A DNA stretch of 64,000 bases from Punica granatum (GCF_007655135.1 NC_045130.1:22635363-22699362); one strand, 5' to 3'; shown: positions 1 to 11,796, counted from the stretch's first letter. Notes: generated by a model from the sequence alone, not told the origin. Numbers and translations are program-made.

Positions 1-403
1 CGGGTTCCGACCCCGTATTTATTGCATAGGGCTTCAGCCCCGCATCGGGCTCCGGACCCGCATTTATTTCATTGGGCTTCGGCCCTGCATCGGGCTTCGG
101 CCCTGCATCGGGCTTCGGCCCCACATTTACTGCATTTGGCTTCGACCTCACATCGGCCTCCGGCCCTGCATTCACTTTTGGGTTTCGGCCCTGCATCGGG
201 CTCCGGCCCCACTTTTGGGCTTCGGCCCCACTTTTGGGTTTCGGCCCCGCATCGGGCCTCGGTTCTGCATTTATTGCTTTCGGGCCTCGGTCCTACATTT
301 ACTGCTTTCGAGCCCCGGCCCAGTATTTACTGCTTTTGGGCTCCGGCCCCGCATTTACTGCTTTCAGGTTTTGACACCTCTCATTTACTGCTTTCAGGCT
401 CAT
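1..403 (+). repeat. Degenerate tandem array of 18- and ~28-bp units with TTCG hairpins
   Basis: Two interleaved unit types are visible. The 18-bp type is seen three times in a row around 74-121 and contains GGGCTTCGGCCC. The ~28-bp type starts with CATTTACTGCTTTC and continues into a GGGC(C/T)(T/C)CGG(C/T)CC core. GGGC-TTCG-GCCC would fold as RNA into a stem closed by a C(UUCG)G tetraloop. The array belongs to the 3' UTR of copy A and resembles the array at 49556-49940. Confidence 0.8.
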
Positions 404-2094
404 CCAAAATCCAAAATCGACTTGGATTCAAATTCATCCAAGCGATACTTCGAGGAGCAAGTCTAATCCTTCAACTGCAAAAGATCACAAGCAACAGCTC
501 CGACGAACAGAGCATGGCCCTGCCCACCCGCCGCGAAAGTCACTAGCACGGTCACATCTCCGACTGGAGAATGATCCCTGCCCACCCTCCACTGTGGCCA
601 TCAACCAGCCACTGGGGCAACATGCACTCTTCCCTAAACTCTCTTTTACATTTATATGCATTCCCAAACAAGCTCCCGGCATGAACGAACCCTTCACGGG
701 CGCACCAGGACAGCCCCGAAGATGCCCTGTTGGTTCTGTCGGAATTGTTCGATTTGTCTGTCCTCATGGGATCCGGCTTCTCGAGCCTTCCCTAGGACGG
801 CTGTGCATGCCAACCAGCAATTGGGGAAAGTACACCTATGTGGCCCCTAGCCACGGTCTGCCCACTCCAGGGTGGCGATGACTAAATCTCGGAATTGAGT
901 GTCCCCCACGTGCGGCACCCCATGGGTCGCGCGCTGGACGAAGGAATTTCCCATGGGTCCACCTTACATTTCTTACCGCATATTCCACCTCATAATCGCC
1001 TAATGCATCATCCTCTTTGTCATCCTTCACAGGGACACGCCGGTCGCGGGCGAAGAGCGATGCGCGGGTTCACACCTCCTCGAGAACTCCTATCGGGTCT
1101 TTCTTCCTATACTTCAGTAGGGAAGGGCCCGACAAGGAGGTACCCCCTATGAAGCTAACGACGGAAGCATCCGAATGAGCCGTATGCCTTCAGCGCAACC
1201 GTCTCAATCGACAAACAAACATGCCTATCGGCTTTGAGGGCACACCTCTCCGGCGTACAACTGATGCTGGAGCCGCAAGCACGATCGGGGACGATGATTG
1301 TACAAGGCGCCCACCTTAGGTCACATTAATAATGAAGATCGGGGCATTCGCATTCATCATTCACATGGAGACCACCTCGGACATCATCCGGCTGTCCAAG
1401 CAACGTACACTGGGGCATCCCCGGTTGAAGCTCGCGACAGCACGACCTCGGCAAGCGACGTACACTGGGGCATCCCTGGTTAAAGTTCGCCTGAAGTTGC
1501 CATAGTGGGTCACTCCAACAAATGACATTGGAATGCTCCTAGTCATCCGCGTCAAGAATGGGCATCTTCCATAGCAAGTATCAGGACAACCTCGGTCACA
1601 CACTCCCTAGGGAAATTTTGCATTTTTCTTTCTCTAGACAACAGGGGAAATCACTTGTAAAGATTACAAGGACGAAGAACACGTAGTTCGGCTTCCGAAT
1701 GCATGAAGAACAAACACCAAGTCTCCACGAGGCAAAGCGCATCAAAGCGCCCGCAACAACGAAAAATTCGGGAAAAGTAAAACAAATACATGGGGACACG
1801 ATACAAACCCCAGCTGCAAGGAAAAAAAAACAGAGCGAAAAGAAGCGGGAAAAACCCGCCAATGAAGAGAGAGAGAAAAGATGCGGGAAAAACCCGCCAA
1901 TGAACAAAACAAGGTACCGCCGAGATATAAAACTCTGGCACCGCCAATTCGAAAAGAAATCAACAAGCCCCGACAAAAAGGGGAGAGCAGCAGACGCAAC
2001 ACCTCGACGGAGACAGAACGTAATGCACTCGGAGGTCGAATCATTCGAACCCTTCGCCCTTGCAAACTCGAGAGGCAAAAGAATCGAGCCCGCA

Positions 2095-2238
2095 AGGTCA
2101 AAAACCCCTCGGGGCGACCTACGCAAAAGTTAGGGCAAAAGAGAGGCACGACTGAAAATCCCGAGGCTGGCGGTCGTGGTAAAAGGAGAGTTCATCCCCT
2201 TTAGGTTGAGAGGTACGGCCCCGAGGCGGGTGACCGTA
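2095..2238 (+). other. Tandem hairpin units in 3' UTR (copy A)
   Basis: Three stem-loops follow one another. At 2095-2120 AGGTC pairs with GACCT around an inner CCCC-TCG-GGGG. At 2147-2178 CACGAC pairs with GTCGTG. At 2214-2238 TACGG pairs with CCGTA around an inner CCCG-AGG-CGGG. The last two are each followed by AAAAGGAGAG. The same arrangement occurs after pol in three other copies of this window. Function is unknown; a role as structured RNA is inference. Confidence 0.6.
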
Positions 2239-3099
2239 GCAAAAGGAGAGTAAAATGAGAGATAAGCAAAACAGTCACCCTAGGCTCTCGCACACTGTGC
2301 GGACCAGGGATCCCCAAGGGAAATGGCCAGGTTGTCTACTCCGACACGATCCCCGATCGGCTCTCCTACCGAACTCAACCGTCCAAGGCGGATTCTTCTT
2401 CAACACAGCGGGCGACCAAGCACGCAATCCAAACAGTTCAAGACAGCCAACACCAACTGAAAGACGGAAGAGAATGGGGGTACATCTCACGGCAGGCGTG
2501 AACTCGTGTATCCTTTCAGTCCTGGGGCAACGTGCTCCCCAAGCTTTCTCTTTTCTCTTTGTCATTGCACAACTCCAAAATGGGTCACAGCCACCCTTAA
2601 ATCGGCTACCACAAAGCCAAAATCCTAGACATTTCTTTCCGGGAGTCTAGTTATAACACTTTGGAAATGACTAGACCAAGGTCTGACCAAATTTGAACAA
2701 AAATTCCCCATGCGGGTTACAAATGCAGCCGCCCTATGGCACCTTGATGAGAAGGGTCCTAAGCTCACAGGCGCGTCGAACAACCGATAGAGCCACTTGG
2801 GCACCTTTGAGAACATCTCAATATGCCCATGCAAGGCCAACAGGAGCCCTGGAGGCCTCGCATCGGGCCCTCTGAAAGCGGGACCCCCATTCACATCACC
2901 AAATCAAAACTCTCCACGGGTCGCCCAGGCGACTCGAAACGGAAGAGCATGCGTCACAAACACTTCCTTTTACCTGTGCTTACAAATCGCTAGTAATCCC
3001 ATGACTTGATAATGATGTTAGGATCACAGATGCCAAGCAGCTAGAACCATGGCAGGCGTTGATTCCTGGTCTCACGGGGTACGTAGGCGTTCACTTTCA

Positions 3100-3613
3100 T
3101 GCAGGGCCAAGTCCCGTCATTATCACTATTCTGCAGGGCCAAGTCCCATCATTACTCTTCTACAGGGCCGAGCCCCATCTTTACTTTTATGTAGGGCCGA
3201 GTCCCATCTTTGCTTTTATGCAGGGCCAAGTCCCACCACCACTCTTATGTAGGGCCAAGTCCCACCATCTTCACTTTCATGCAGGGCCAAGTCCCATCAT
3301 CATTTTTCTGCAGGGCCGAGCCCTATCTTTACTTTTATGCAGGGCCGAGTCCCGTCTTCACTTTCATGCAAGGCCAAGTCCCGTCATCACTTTTCTGCAG
3401 GGCCGAGTCCCGTCTTCACTTTTATGCAGGGCCGAGTCTCGTCTTCACTTTCATGCAGGGCCAAGTCCCGTCATCACTTTTCTGCAGGGCCGAGTCCTGT
3501 CTTCACTTTTATGCAGGGCCAAGTCCCATCTTTACTTTTATGCAGGGCCGAGTCCTGTCTTCACTTTTATGCAGGGCCGAGTCCCGTCTTCACTTTTCTG
3601 CAGGGCCAAGTCA
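3100..3613 (+). repeat. 29-bp tandem array, about 18 units
   Basis: The unit is about 29 bp and contains GCAGGGCC(G/A)AGTCCC followed by (G/A)TC(T/A)TCACTTTT. Units differ from each other by a few substitutions and 1-3 bp indels. Each has a short stem GGG/TCCC. No stop codon falls in any of the three forward frames, so long ORFs pass through by chance. The longer array of Element 2 (19550-20833, opposite strand) has the same unit. Confidence 0.9.
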
Positions 3614-4849
3614 TATCATTTGAAAATCACGAAATGATGTTCTTGCCCTTGATTTGAAAATTTGTTTTCAGAAAAGGAGAACAACACAATAAGGATTTGA
3701 AAGTATGAGGGTTTTGAAAGGGCATTAACACCGTTTTGTAATTCGTCGACGCGAGTTACAAATTAATGTCCAATTCGTGCAAAGTTGTTTAAATTGAATG
3801 AATTAACCGTGTGAACGTCCCGATTAACCCGTTCGTGGAATTAATGCTTAAGGTTATTGCCGAATACTTTAATTGTGAAAACGATTCGTGATTCGACGAC
3901 CAACACGAATCCGTAAGGATCGAGGATATTTGGTCCAATGACCGAAACTACCCTCGTAACCGAATGGACCCGAATGAGTCAACGATACCCGAATCCATGC
4001 ATGTTTTGTTTTGAAAAGATATGTAATCGATGTTTTAACATGGGAATCGTGGAAATATCGAAACTACGATTTCATACAATCCGAGAAATGAATTAAACTT
4101 GAAATAAGGAAATCATTCTTGATTCAAAAAGGCCAAGAAGCCCTCGGCTTCACCTTGTCAAAGATGGCCGAATACTCTCATGGCTCGATTCAAATCACAA
4201 ATAATTTCCTTGTCTTGGTTTAATCATTTTTCGCATGCTCAAACATCAAACATGATGAAAAACACGTTTTTGACAAAAAACCGGTATTACCATGATTTGA
4301 TTAACTCATTTAAACATGCAAACATTCACAAACATGTTATTTAAGGAATCGATAAAATAATACCGGCTTCATGCATGCAAGAACAACAAAATAAACTCGG
4401 AAACTAACTTGGATCGGGCTAAGGAGGCCAATCTTGACCCGAAAAGAGCAACTTAAGACTCGGCCATCCCATTTAGAGACTTGGCCGTGAGCTTGCTCGC
4501 CATTTCCGGGTCGGGATGGTCTTCCAAACGACAATCCAAACCTTTTTCCGACATGCTAGCAAGTTATAAGGTGGTAAACATGCATAACATAACATAAAAG
4601 TGTATAAAAATTAAGTCTTGCAAGTTAAGTATGCATAAAATACCATAATACTCCATAGCCATGCAAATAATGTAAAGAGCCCGAACTCCTCTAAGTCAAG
4701 AGTGATTTACCTAGCCTCGGGATACGAGGAAAGAGTCGGGGAAGTGTTCGAGAGTCGGGTGACTCGGTTGAACGCTTGGAAGAGTGTTTGGGTGCAAGGG
4801 ATGCACATTCGGGGAGCTAAGTGCACGGGAAGTGTGGCTGGAATGCACG

Positions 4850-5024
4850 GGAGGCGCGCGAGGTACGCGGGGCGCGGGCAGGCGCCCGGACGTGTAGGCG
4901 TGCGCGCGGGCGTGCGCGGGGCGCGGGCAGGCGCGCGGACGTGCAGGCGTGCGCGCGGGGCGCGCGAGCGTGCGCGGGGCGCGTAGTGTGCGCGCGAGGC
5001 GCGCGGGCGTGCGCGCGGCTGGCA
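4850..5024. repeat. CpG-dense low-complexity block inside LTR
   Basis: About 175 bp of irregular GCGCG, GGGCGCG and GTGCGCG motifs, unlike the AT-rich flanks. The related LTR at 32965-33050 has a much shorter version, so the block has grown or shrunk by slippage. In the sense (minus) direction of the LTR it lies roughly 370-550 bp past the likely TATA box. ORFs across it are low-complexity and not believable. Confidence 0.8.
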
Positions 5025-5391
5025 CTGGCGAGTCACTATTCACCCGAGAGTAGCGATTTCACCCGAAATGCACTATTTGACCTGAAACAATAATTTAAAG
5101 ACTTCAAATGGAAAAACCAACTTCACCAATGAACTCCATGGGTCCAAAATGAGTGGGATATGAAGTTTGAGAATTTTTGAGTTTAAGTCGGGATGATGAA
5201 CATCGGCTTCCGACTTAAGAACTCAAGGCTCTCTTTGGATCTTTTCGGTTCTCTTTTCTCTTCCTTCTAAGTGCTGAAGTTTTCTGGTTCTTGAGTGTTC
5301 TTGGCTATGGAGTTTGAGAGGATTTCTTGAAGGAGAAAGGTTGGAGAGAGTGTGTAAGAGGAGAAGTGATTATCTTAATCACTTTTGGGCC

Positions 5392-5399
5392 ATTTATAG
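5392..5399 (-). promoter_or_regulatory. Probable TATA box of copy D LTR
   Basis: CTATAAAT on the minus strand, followed downstream by a sequence that ends in a pyrimidine-rich stretch. Equivalent positions in the other LTRs also carry CTATAAA or CTATAAG, which supports a core promoter. The start site was not determined. Confidence 0.5.
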
Positions 5400-7090
5400 A
5401 CAAAGCTAATGACACAATTAGCAAAAGCAAGTGCTCTTAACCCCCATGCTTAGAAAATATCAAGCCTCATCCTCCAAGATAAGACATTGATGAGCATTGA
5501 TGAGCATTGATGAGAAGTTGAGTGTTGTCTTCAATCTCTCCAAGATATTTTGGCTAAGAGAGGGCAAGTTGGCTTCTTGAATTGAAGAAGAAGAAGAAGC
5601 TTCTAGAGTAAAGGGTGACTCATCTTGAGTAGCCCGTGGGTCCCACGACCGAAGAGGAGAAACCGGGAAAAAACTCGGATCTCGATTGATCGCGCATTCG
5701 AAGTTCGTGGTTTGAATTGAACGTTGAATTATCGATATACGCGAGGAAATGGATTTAATGAGTCCGAGATTGGCATTTTCCGTGAGAAATTGCCAAATGT
5801 CTGTATGAGGCTTGGAAGCCGGTTTTGCTCCTTTTATGCATTCAGAGCGAGGTTACCCACTTCTGACAGCATATCTTGTATCTGCATCCCACGTCGGTCA
5901 TTTTGACATAAATTGTCAAATTACGTGGGCACTTGTCCCTTAAGCCGGTAAATACAAATATGGAGCCGGAGATGTCCTAGGAGGCCGAAACTGGATTTCT
6001 CAGATTGCTTTTTGAGTTTCTTGGGCGATCCGGAGATTACTGCGATCTCTGTTTGCTGAGATTGGGCCTCTAAGGATTTGAAAAGTGCATATGAGACCCT
6101 TAAAGCACTGCTCGAGGGGTCTAGATGAGTTGTGTGATTCATTCCGACGATTCCACATTGAGCATTGAGAATGCTAGCCCTCGGAGGTTACTTGGGAAAC
6201 CGTGAAGGGTTTTGCTGTCTGTTTTGCCCAATTGCGAATGTCCGCTGGAGTTTTCAGGGCAATGTAGTGTGAACTTCGTTTGCCGTAATTCCATCAGACC
6301 AGTCTCCGGTTACGCTCTTCCGAAGAAGGGTATGCCCGTTTTGTCATTCGGAAGTCATTCAGAGTGTCTGTATGGCTTCCAAAAGACAATCTGAAGCTCT
6401 GCACGTGCTCTGTATGATTGTGGGGCGTGGCCGCATCTGATATTTAGAATTAACTTTTCTCTGAGAAACCGGCATTTTTGGACTTCCACTAAAAAGTTGT
6501 CTGTATACAGAAAGTTGTTCTGTATAGAGCAGATGATTTGCAAAATGCCTTTGGGGACACTTTTCATCTGTTTGGCATTGGAGTGGATTTTTGGAGTCCA
6601 ATATTGGCTATCTTCCGATGATTGAGCGAACTATCGGAAAATAGGACTGTCTGTGTGATATACTGAAAATGCCGGTTTTGGATATTGCTGAGCTCTCTAG
6701 TCACTCTGTTGCTCCTTGATGACCCCTGGACTCCTTCTGTCCAATGCATGTGTCATTTGCCCGATTTTGCTGACTTGAGGATGAATAGTGATTTTCTGCT
6801 CTGTTAAGTCGTTTTTCTGTATTCTGCTCAGGTTGTGGCTTGGATCATTGCTGATATTGTTGTTTGGGAAAGGTGAGCCAAAATGGGGTGCTGACAGCTT
6901 GCCCCTCTTTGACTGCATGCTCGAGTAGAAGATGCAGCCAAAGACTTCAGAAGCGCCCCAATTTGATAGCAATGATTGATATGGAATTTCCGATAACAGT
7001 CTTCTCCCTCTTACTTTGGATATGTGGGGATGTTATACCTGATGCAGAAATGTAAAAGTCAAGATGAACCTGAGGGGATGGACCCCTAAA

Positions 7091-7210
7091 CAGAAAAGTA
7101 GTCGGGACGTACCCGAAGTGCAGAAAAGTAGTCGGGACGTACCCGAAGTGCAGAAAAGTAGTCGGGACGTACCCGAAGTGCAGAAAAGTAGTCGGGACGT
7201 ACCCGAAGGG
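7091..7210. repeat. 30-bp tandem repeat, 4 near-perfect copies
   Basis: Four head-to-tail copies of a 30-bp unit beginning CAGAAAAGTAGTCGGGACG; only the end of the last copy differs. Each holds TCGGG-ACGTA-CCCGA, a 5-bp inverted repeat. The start of the unit resembles the 29-bp units of Element 2 read in the same direction (CATAAAAGTGAAGACGGGAC), so the two arrays look homologous. Confidence 0.95.
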
Positions 7211-7348
7211 TTTGCAATATGCACGGGGCGCATACCGAATGAACAACACGGTTCAAAGGCGCCTACCCAATGAACTTACGGGGTGCGGGGCGTGTTGCCC
7301 GGCGGGTTTGCAAGGTGCGGGGTGTTTTGCCCGGCGGTTTGCATGGTG

Positions 7349-7408
7349 CAGAAAAGTAGTCGGGACGTACCCGAAGTGCAGAAAAGTAGTCGGGACGTAC
7401 CCGAAATG
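7349..7408. repeat. Two further copies of the 30-bp unit
   Basis: The same unit reappears twice, about 140 bp after the first block, with one change in the second copy (AAATG for AAGTG). A degenerate third copy beginning CATAAAAGTAAAG follows. The two blocks are separated by GC-rich sequence with its own 32-bp duplication. Confidence 0.95.
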
Positions 7409-8096
7409 CATAAAAGTAAAGTTGCATGGGATGCATTGCAGAAAGTAAATGCAAACGCTGGGGAGTTGCGTGAGGTGTGGAAGGAATCGTTGTGCTTCCT
7501 CCATCACTGAGCTTGTCCGTGTTGCAATCGATGTAGTGGCAGAATGCTTCATTGTTTGCCAACTGATTGTGATGCGATTGAATGCATGGAGTATTATCCT
7601 GAAGACTTCTCCTTGGATTTTGGCTGTGGTCTTTGGCATAAGGCAGACATGCATTCATCAAAGAAAGACTTCTTCCGAGGTTCACATCTTCGTTCCTGCA
7701 TATAGAACCATGGGATCTAACAGTAGTTGTCAGTTTTACTCTACAGCCATAATGAAGATGTGGAAAGAAGTCTGAATAATAATACTTTGGGGATTTGAAC
7801 TTGATGACCATTTAAAGGGGTGGTCGTATCCCGCTAGATTTGTGATTTGACAAGAAAGGCTTTTTACAGAACAGGCATGACCTGTAGAATTTGCATAAGG
7901 GTATAGGGGGATTCTTTGGGATCCTCCAAATCAAGGATACAAAGATTCGACTGTATGTCGAAACGTGTTTCATGCTCTGAGAGTAAAAGAGAGTTTGCTT
8001 GCATCGAAGACTGTCAAACCACTATATGTTGCCGCTGCATGCTGAGTGTAGCTGTCATTTTGTGGTTGAGTTGCCGAAGGTCCCCTAATTTTTGCC

Positions 8097-8369
8097 TAGG
8101 TCGCAAGACGCGTGACGACCTAACGGGGTGTTTTGTTTGACATTTCTCTCATTTAGATCTCACCTTTTGCTACGATTACCCGTATTGGGTCTGATCGCAC
8201 CTCTCGGTTCCTCTAACTTTTGCCTAGACTGCCCTTTTCGGGTTTTCAGCCTAGCGAGGATTTTGTTTCATGCTCTCCTTTTGCCACGGTTCCCCTTTGC
8301 GGGATTTTAAACCGTGCCTCTCATTCCCTAATTTTTGCCTAGGCCGCCTCAAAGAGGTTTTAAACCTAG
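8097..8369 (-). other. Tandem hairpin units in 3' UTR (copy D)
   Basis: Five stem-loops in plus-strand order. 8097-8122: TAGGTCG/CGACCTA. 8171-8198: weak TACGAT-type stem with inner ACCC/GGGT. 8224-8254: CTAGACTG/CAGCCTAG around inner CCC/GGG. 8285-8316: CACGGTT/AACCGTG around inner TCCC/GGGA. 8339-8369: CTAGG/CCTAG around inner CCTC-AAA-GAGG. They lie just past pol, as in the other three copies. Confidence 0.6.
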
Positions 8370-8541
8370 CGGGAAATCCATTCTTTTTCTCTCAGGAAAA
8401 AATTCAAAGAAAAGGGAGAGAGCAGAAGATAGGAGTACATGAGTTAACGAAATTAAAAGTGTTGGGAACTGTACATGCGAAGAAAGATAAAATGTAATGT
8501 GCATTTGAGAAAACACCCGCAGTAGGATAAGAGAAACACCA

Positions 8542-9231
8542 TCACGGATAGTATTTCTTAAGAGCATCAGCATTGACCGGAAGAGCGTTCTCGTTTCCGT
8601 CCATATCGTTGAGAATGATTGCCCCTCCGTCAAAGACTTCTTTAACGATGAATGGACCGTCGTACTTGTAAGCGAACTTGCCCCTGCAATCTGGGGCGAT
8701 GTGTAAAACTTTTTGCAAGACGAGGTCGCCGGGGCTGAACTCGCGAGGACGAACTTTTTTGTTGAATGTTCGAGCCATTCTTTGCTGATAGCACTGACCG
8801 TGGCAAAGTGCAGTTAGCCGCTTCTCATCAATGAGATTAAGCTGTTCATAGCGTTGCTTCGCCCATTCTGCTTCCTTGAGTTTGGACTCGGCAAGAACCC
8901 TCATGGAGGGAATCTCCACTTCGATTGGAAGAACCGCTTCCATGTCGTAGACCAAAGAATACGGGGTTGCCCCGGTAGATGAGCGGATAGAAGTCCGATA
9001 TGCCAAGAGTGCGAACGGGAGCATCTCATGCCAGTCCTTGTAATTCACCGTCATTTTTTCGATGATTTTCTTTATATTCTTATTCGCTACCTCTACCGCG
9101 CCATTCATTTGTGGACGATATGGAGAGGAATTATGATGTTGGATTCTGAACTGTGCACAGAGCTCGTCAATGAGCTTATTATTCAGGTTCTTGGCATTGT
9201 CGGTGATGAGAGTCGCAGGGACCCCGTATGA
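8542..9231 (-). pseudogene. pol: Integrase C-terminal part (Tat/Ogre pol remnant)
   Basis: The remnant of an integrase that would insert element cDNA into host DNA. The open frame runs from 9285 to 8542, but the first 19 residues come from the adjoining LTR; integrase similarity starts near residue 20 (GVPATLITDN). The second catalytic Asp (residue 29, TDN) and the Glu (residue 65, NGAVEVANK) are present with 35 residues between them. A GPF motif follows in the C-terminal domain (YKYDGPF). The zinc finger, the first catalytic Asp, both RNase H regions and RT are gone, cut at about 9230. Unlike Element 1, this stretch has no internal stop or frameshift. It cannot work alone. The stop is followed by the copy D 3' UTR, as expected for the end of pol. 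Confidence 0.9.
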
Positions 9232-11796
9232 CGGGAAAAGACTTAAATCGGGGTCGAAGAGGCCGTCTTGACCCATGTGAGCCATGGAAACTCACTGCCA
9301 TTCTTGAGGCCATTCTTGAGGGAATGCGGCCGAGAGTTTCTTTGGACCACACGGGTCCAAGGAAGCCTCTTTCATTTCGAAATAGGTCGGTTCCCGTGTT
9401 TTCACGTTTTACCATTGCACAAATCGACGTCGTTTTATTGATTCCTTTATATATATATATATTGTATGTGTTTTTTTGTGTGTTCGCTCACGTTTTGAGA
9501 TCTTTGCGGCGTCGGTTTCCTTTTATCTTCATCGAAACATGTGTTATTGACATGCTTGACGTATTATGCATGCAAGGAATGGCTCGAATCGACGTGGGAG
9601 ACCACCCGCGATCCAAGGCGGGTCAAGGAGACCTCTCGGCCCAGTTCTTTGGAAGATGGCCGAGTGCGCCTTGACCCCTCCCGGATCTAGGATGGTCTTC
9701 TTCGTCGCTTCGGACTCATTCATTGGAATTGAGTGCACTTATGTTCGTGTTTTATCGCTAGCCATGTGTTAGTTTCATGATAGATAAATTGATTTTGGAC
9801 CATTACCCATTAAATCCATAATACCTATAATATAAGATCACCACCACCGAATAATTTCACAAATGGGAGAAACGGGACGTGTCATTCGATTAATTAAATC
9901 ACTCGGACCAAATAATTGGATAAATTGATTATCAATTCGTAAACGCATCGATGGTTCACGGAACAGCGGAAATGCCCTTTTCTTTAAAAGCTCACAATTT
10001 CAAAGCACCGAGACGTGTAACACGAATAGAATCGTGTCTAGTGAGTACTTACGTACTATGACTTGAGTCCGGGCCCAATTTGAGACGGCTCGAGTCGAGA
10101 CGCGCGAGTCCTTTTTAGACCTCTTCGTCTCACGCGATCTTTAATTTATATGTGAACTGCACACGTTTTACCGATCCAGGGCATAATCGTCATTCCGCGA
10201 TCCACCGATAACCTAGGCATTAGGGAGTCGGAAACACCTCGATCTATGGAAGGAAAAAGGCGACCCGTTCGGGTGCGAGTTTCATTCGCACGGCCCATTC
10301 CGTCCACTTTCGGTGTTTCCATCTCCCTATTGTAGATTCGGTGGCGACCATTTTATTTCTGTTGCAAAACATGATAACCAGATTAATCACGCATTCGGCT
10401 TAATCAAACATTAGTTAATGGATAGGCGGAATGCTAGAGTCCAATCTAGAGTCAAAATACGGGTTTGGCTAATTCGGTAAAACCATAGTGACATATCACC
10501 GAATAAAGTTTTAAAACAAATCCACACATGTAATCGGCGTAGAACCATACTCCAGCCCACCTCTTTGTTTCCCTAGGTTAGATACATTGTTTGCTAATCA
10601 ACCCCGGTTAATAACTGATTAAGCACGTACATTCAACTTAATATACAACTTGTTTGTATCTATCTATATTTGTCAGTTATTGTCTGTTTTTCATCGGTTT
10701 TATCAGTTTTCTTTTATTTTCCATTTGCTTTTGCTAATTTGTTGCGGTTTGGGTCCGAGCCCATAGGTTACGTGTTACACGGGGTCCAACGCCCCAAATC
10801 ACCGAACACGAGGTCCAACGCCTCCTAACTCACTGAGCGTGTGCAACCCGAGTGCGGAATGAGATCTAGCCTCGAGTCACCATCACACTCCAAGTATGGC
10901 CTATGTGGGAGGCGATTTGGATTGGATGTGTGAAACGTGTTTAGATATCACCCGACAGCTCGATCGGTCCAACGGTGACAGTGGGAATCAATCGGTTCTC
11001 CCGCCGACCGTTAGTTCGATCGAACCCGACCCCCGTCTCTTTGAGCCCGCGTTGCCTTAATTTATTTATCGTTCATTGAAAAAGAAGTGAGCCAGAGCGG
11101 AATATTGGCCCAATGCAAACTGATCGGGATCCATTTACTTTATTCAGTTGTACTTTGTAATTATTCGAGTGTACATTGCGAGGATCTTATTTGTACATCT
11201 ATTCTTTCATTCGTAAGGATCCCCAATCGGCAAGCGAAAGGTCTGAGTGTCGAATCGGTCAAGTTGGTCTATTAATACCTAGAGACGAGTAAGCCCGAAT
11301 ACTCGCGGTTTCGGTTCACGTAGGGAGTCGACCGTCGTGATTTGATGAACTGTAAACATTAGGACAGTGAACTGATTCCTCGACGCACAAGCTTACTCAT
11401 CTTTCGGGTTCTTGGCCCAACTTGATCAATTCATCGACTTTACGGTATCAAAACGGGCGAGTCAAGTACAACCCTAAATCACGCGGTAAATAAACACAAC
11501 GGCAAGCCTAGCAAACTAGAGTACCGAAAAGGCGTGCGGGATATAGGTCCGCACGTAATAGAACCCCCGAATTCGGAACCTCGGGTTCCGTATGACCATT
11601 GCCTTAGCATTTAGGTGTACCCCATACCTCTAGAACCGGGCGACTTAACGGCCCTCGACCTACGGGTCGTAAACAGTAAGTGGCGACTCCTTCTCACGCG
11701 TGTCCGTCGCGCATCCCCACGGGAAGGTGGATACTCCTAAGCCGCGTTGCATAGGAGCGCGCATGCGTGCCCCGACGAGATGAAATTCAGGTGCGC
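9232..11796 (+). mobile_element. Plus-strand LTR fragment (copy E)
   Basis: It corresponds to the last half of the Element 1 5' LTR (about 36970-39519), for example the GACGGGAAAA start, the ACACGGGTCC block, the GGTCCAACGCC repeats and the end ATGAAATTCAGGTGCGC. The final bases of the LTR (ACA) are missing, and another LTR fragment follows. The junction with copy D near 9231 reads through CGTATGACGGG, joining opposite orientations. A short TATATATATATA run lies near 9450. No gene is visible. Confidence 0.75.

Larger units (their letters stand above)
1..3622 (+). mobile_element. Truncated Tat/Ogre-like element: 3' UTR remnant (copy A)
   Basis: This is non-coding internal sequence lying between pol and the 3' LTR of a plus-strand element. 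From about 404 to 3100 it is the reverse-complement counterpart of 20834-23430 in Element 2, in the same order: the segment around AAAATCGACTTGG, the hairpin units near 2095-2238, then the 29-bp array. The upstream part leaves the window. At the right end the array runs directly into an inverted LTR fragment near 3613-3625, so the polypurine tract and 3' LTR of this copy are missing. I see no protein-coding domain on either strand. The stretch 404-2090 is ordinary 3' UTR sequence with no gene I can support. Confidence 0.7.
3623..6896 (-). mobile_element. 3' LTR fragment of minus-strand element (copy D)
   Basis: The right end is TGTCAGCACC on the minus strand (plus-strand GGTGCTGACA ending at 6896), followed by the polypurine tract on the internal side. 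The segment aligns by eye with the LTR at 30464-34466 and 60250-60789, for example CACGAAATGATG near 3628, the block near 5720-5910, and the block near 6345-6896. The 3' part of the LTR is lost at a breakpoint near 3613-3625, where it meets the 29-bp array of copy A. No gene is visible inside it. Confidence 0.75.
6897..8541 (-). other. 3' UTR of copy D, with polypurine tract
   Basis: Non-coding region between the integrase stop codon (8542-8544) and the 3' LTR. The polypurine tract AAAGAGGGGCAAGC is at 6897-6910 (minus strand), directly next to the LTR. It contains a 30-bp tandem array (7091-7210 and 7349-7408), a 32-bp near-duplication with TTGCCCGGCGG near 7280-7345, and hairpin units at 8097-8369. 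I see no gene between 7410 and 8080. Confidence 0.7.

Noticed and set aside
2625..2894. 89-codon minus-strand ORF also present at 21031-21300 on the plus strand
   Set aside because: The two are copies of the same 3' UTR DNA, antisense to the element, and show no known domain; shared ancestry explains the similarity.
3100..3613. CRISPR-like appearance of regularly spaced repeats
   Set aside because: There are no unique spacers; the whole unit repeats, in a plant genome, inside a retroelement 3' UTR.
4702..5093. Overlapping Arg/Ala-rich ORFs on both strands
   Set aside because: Produced by the CpG-dense low-complexity block; the composition is not that of a protein gene.
9229..9285. Start of the copy D integrase ORF as a true N-terminus
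   Set aside because: These residues are encoded by LTR sequence across a rearrangement junction; integrase homology starts only at about residue 20.
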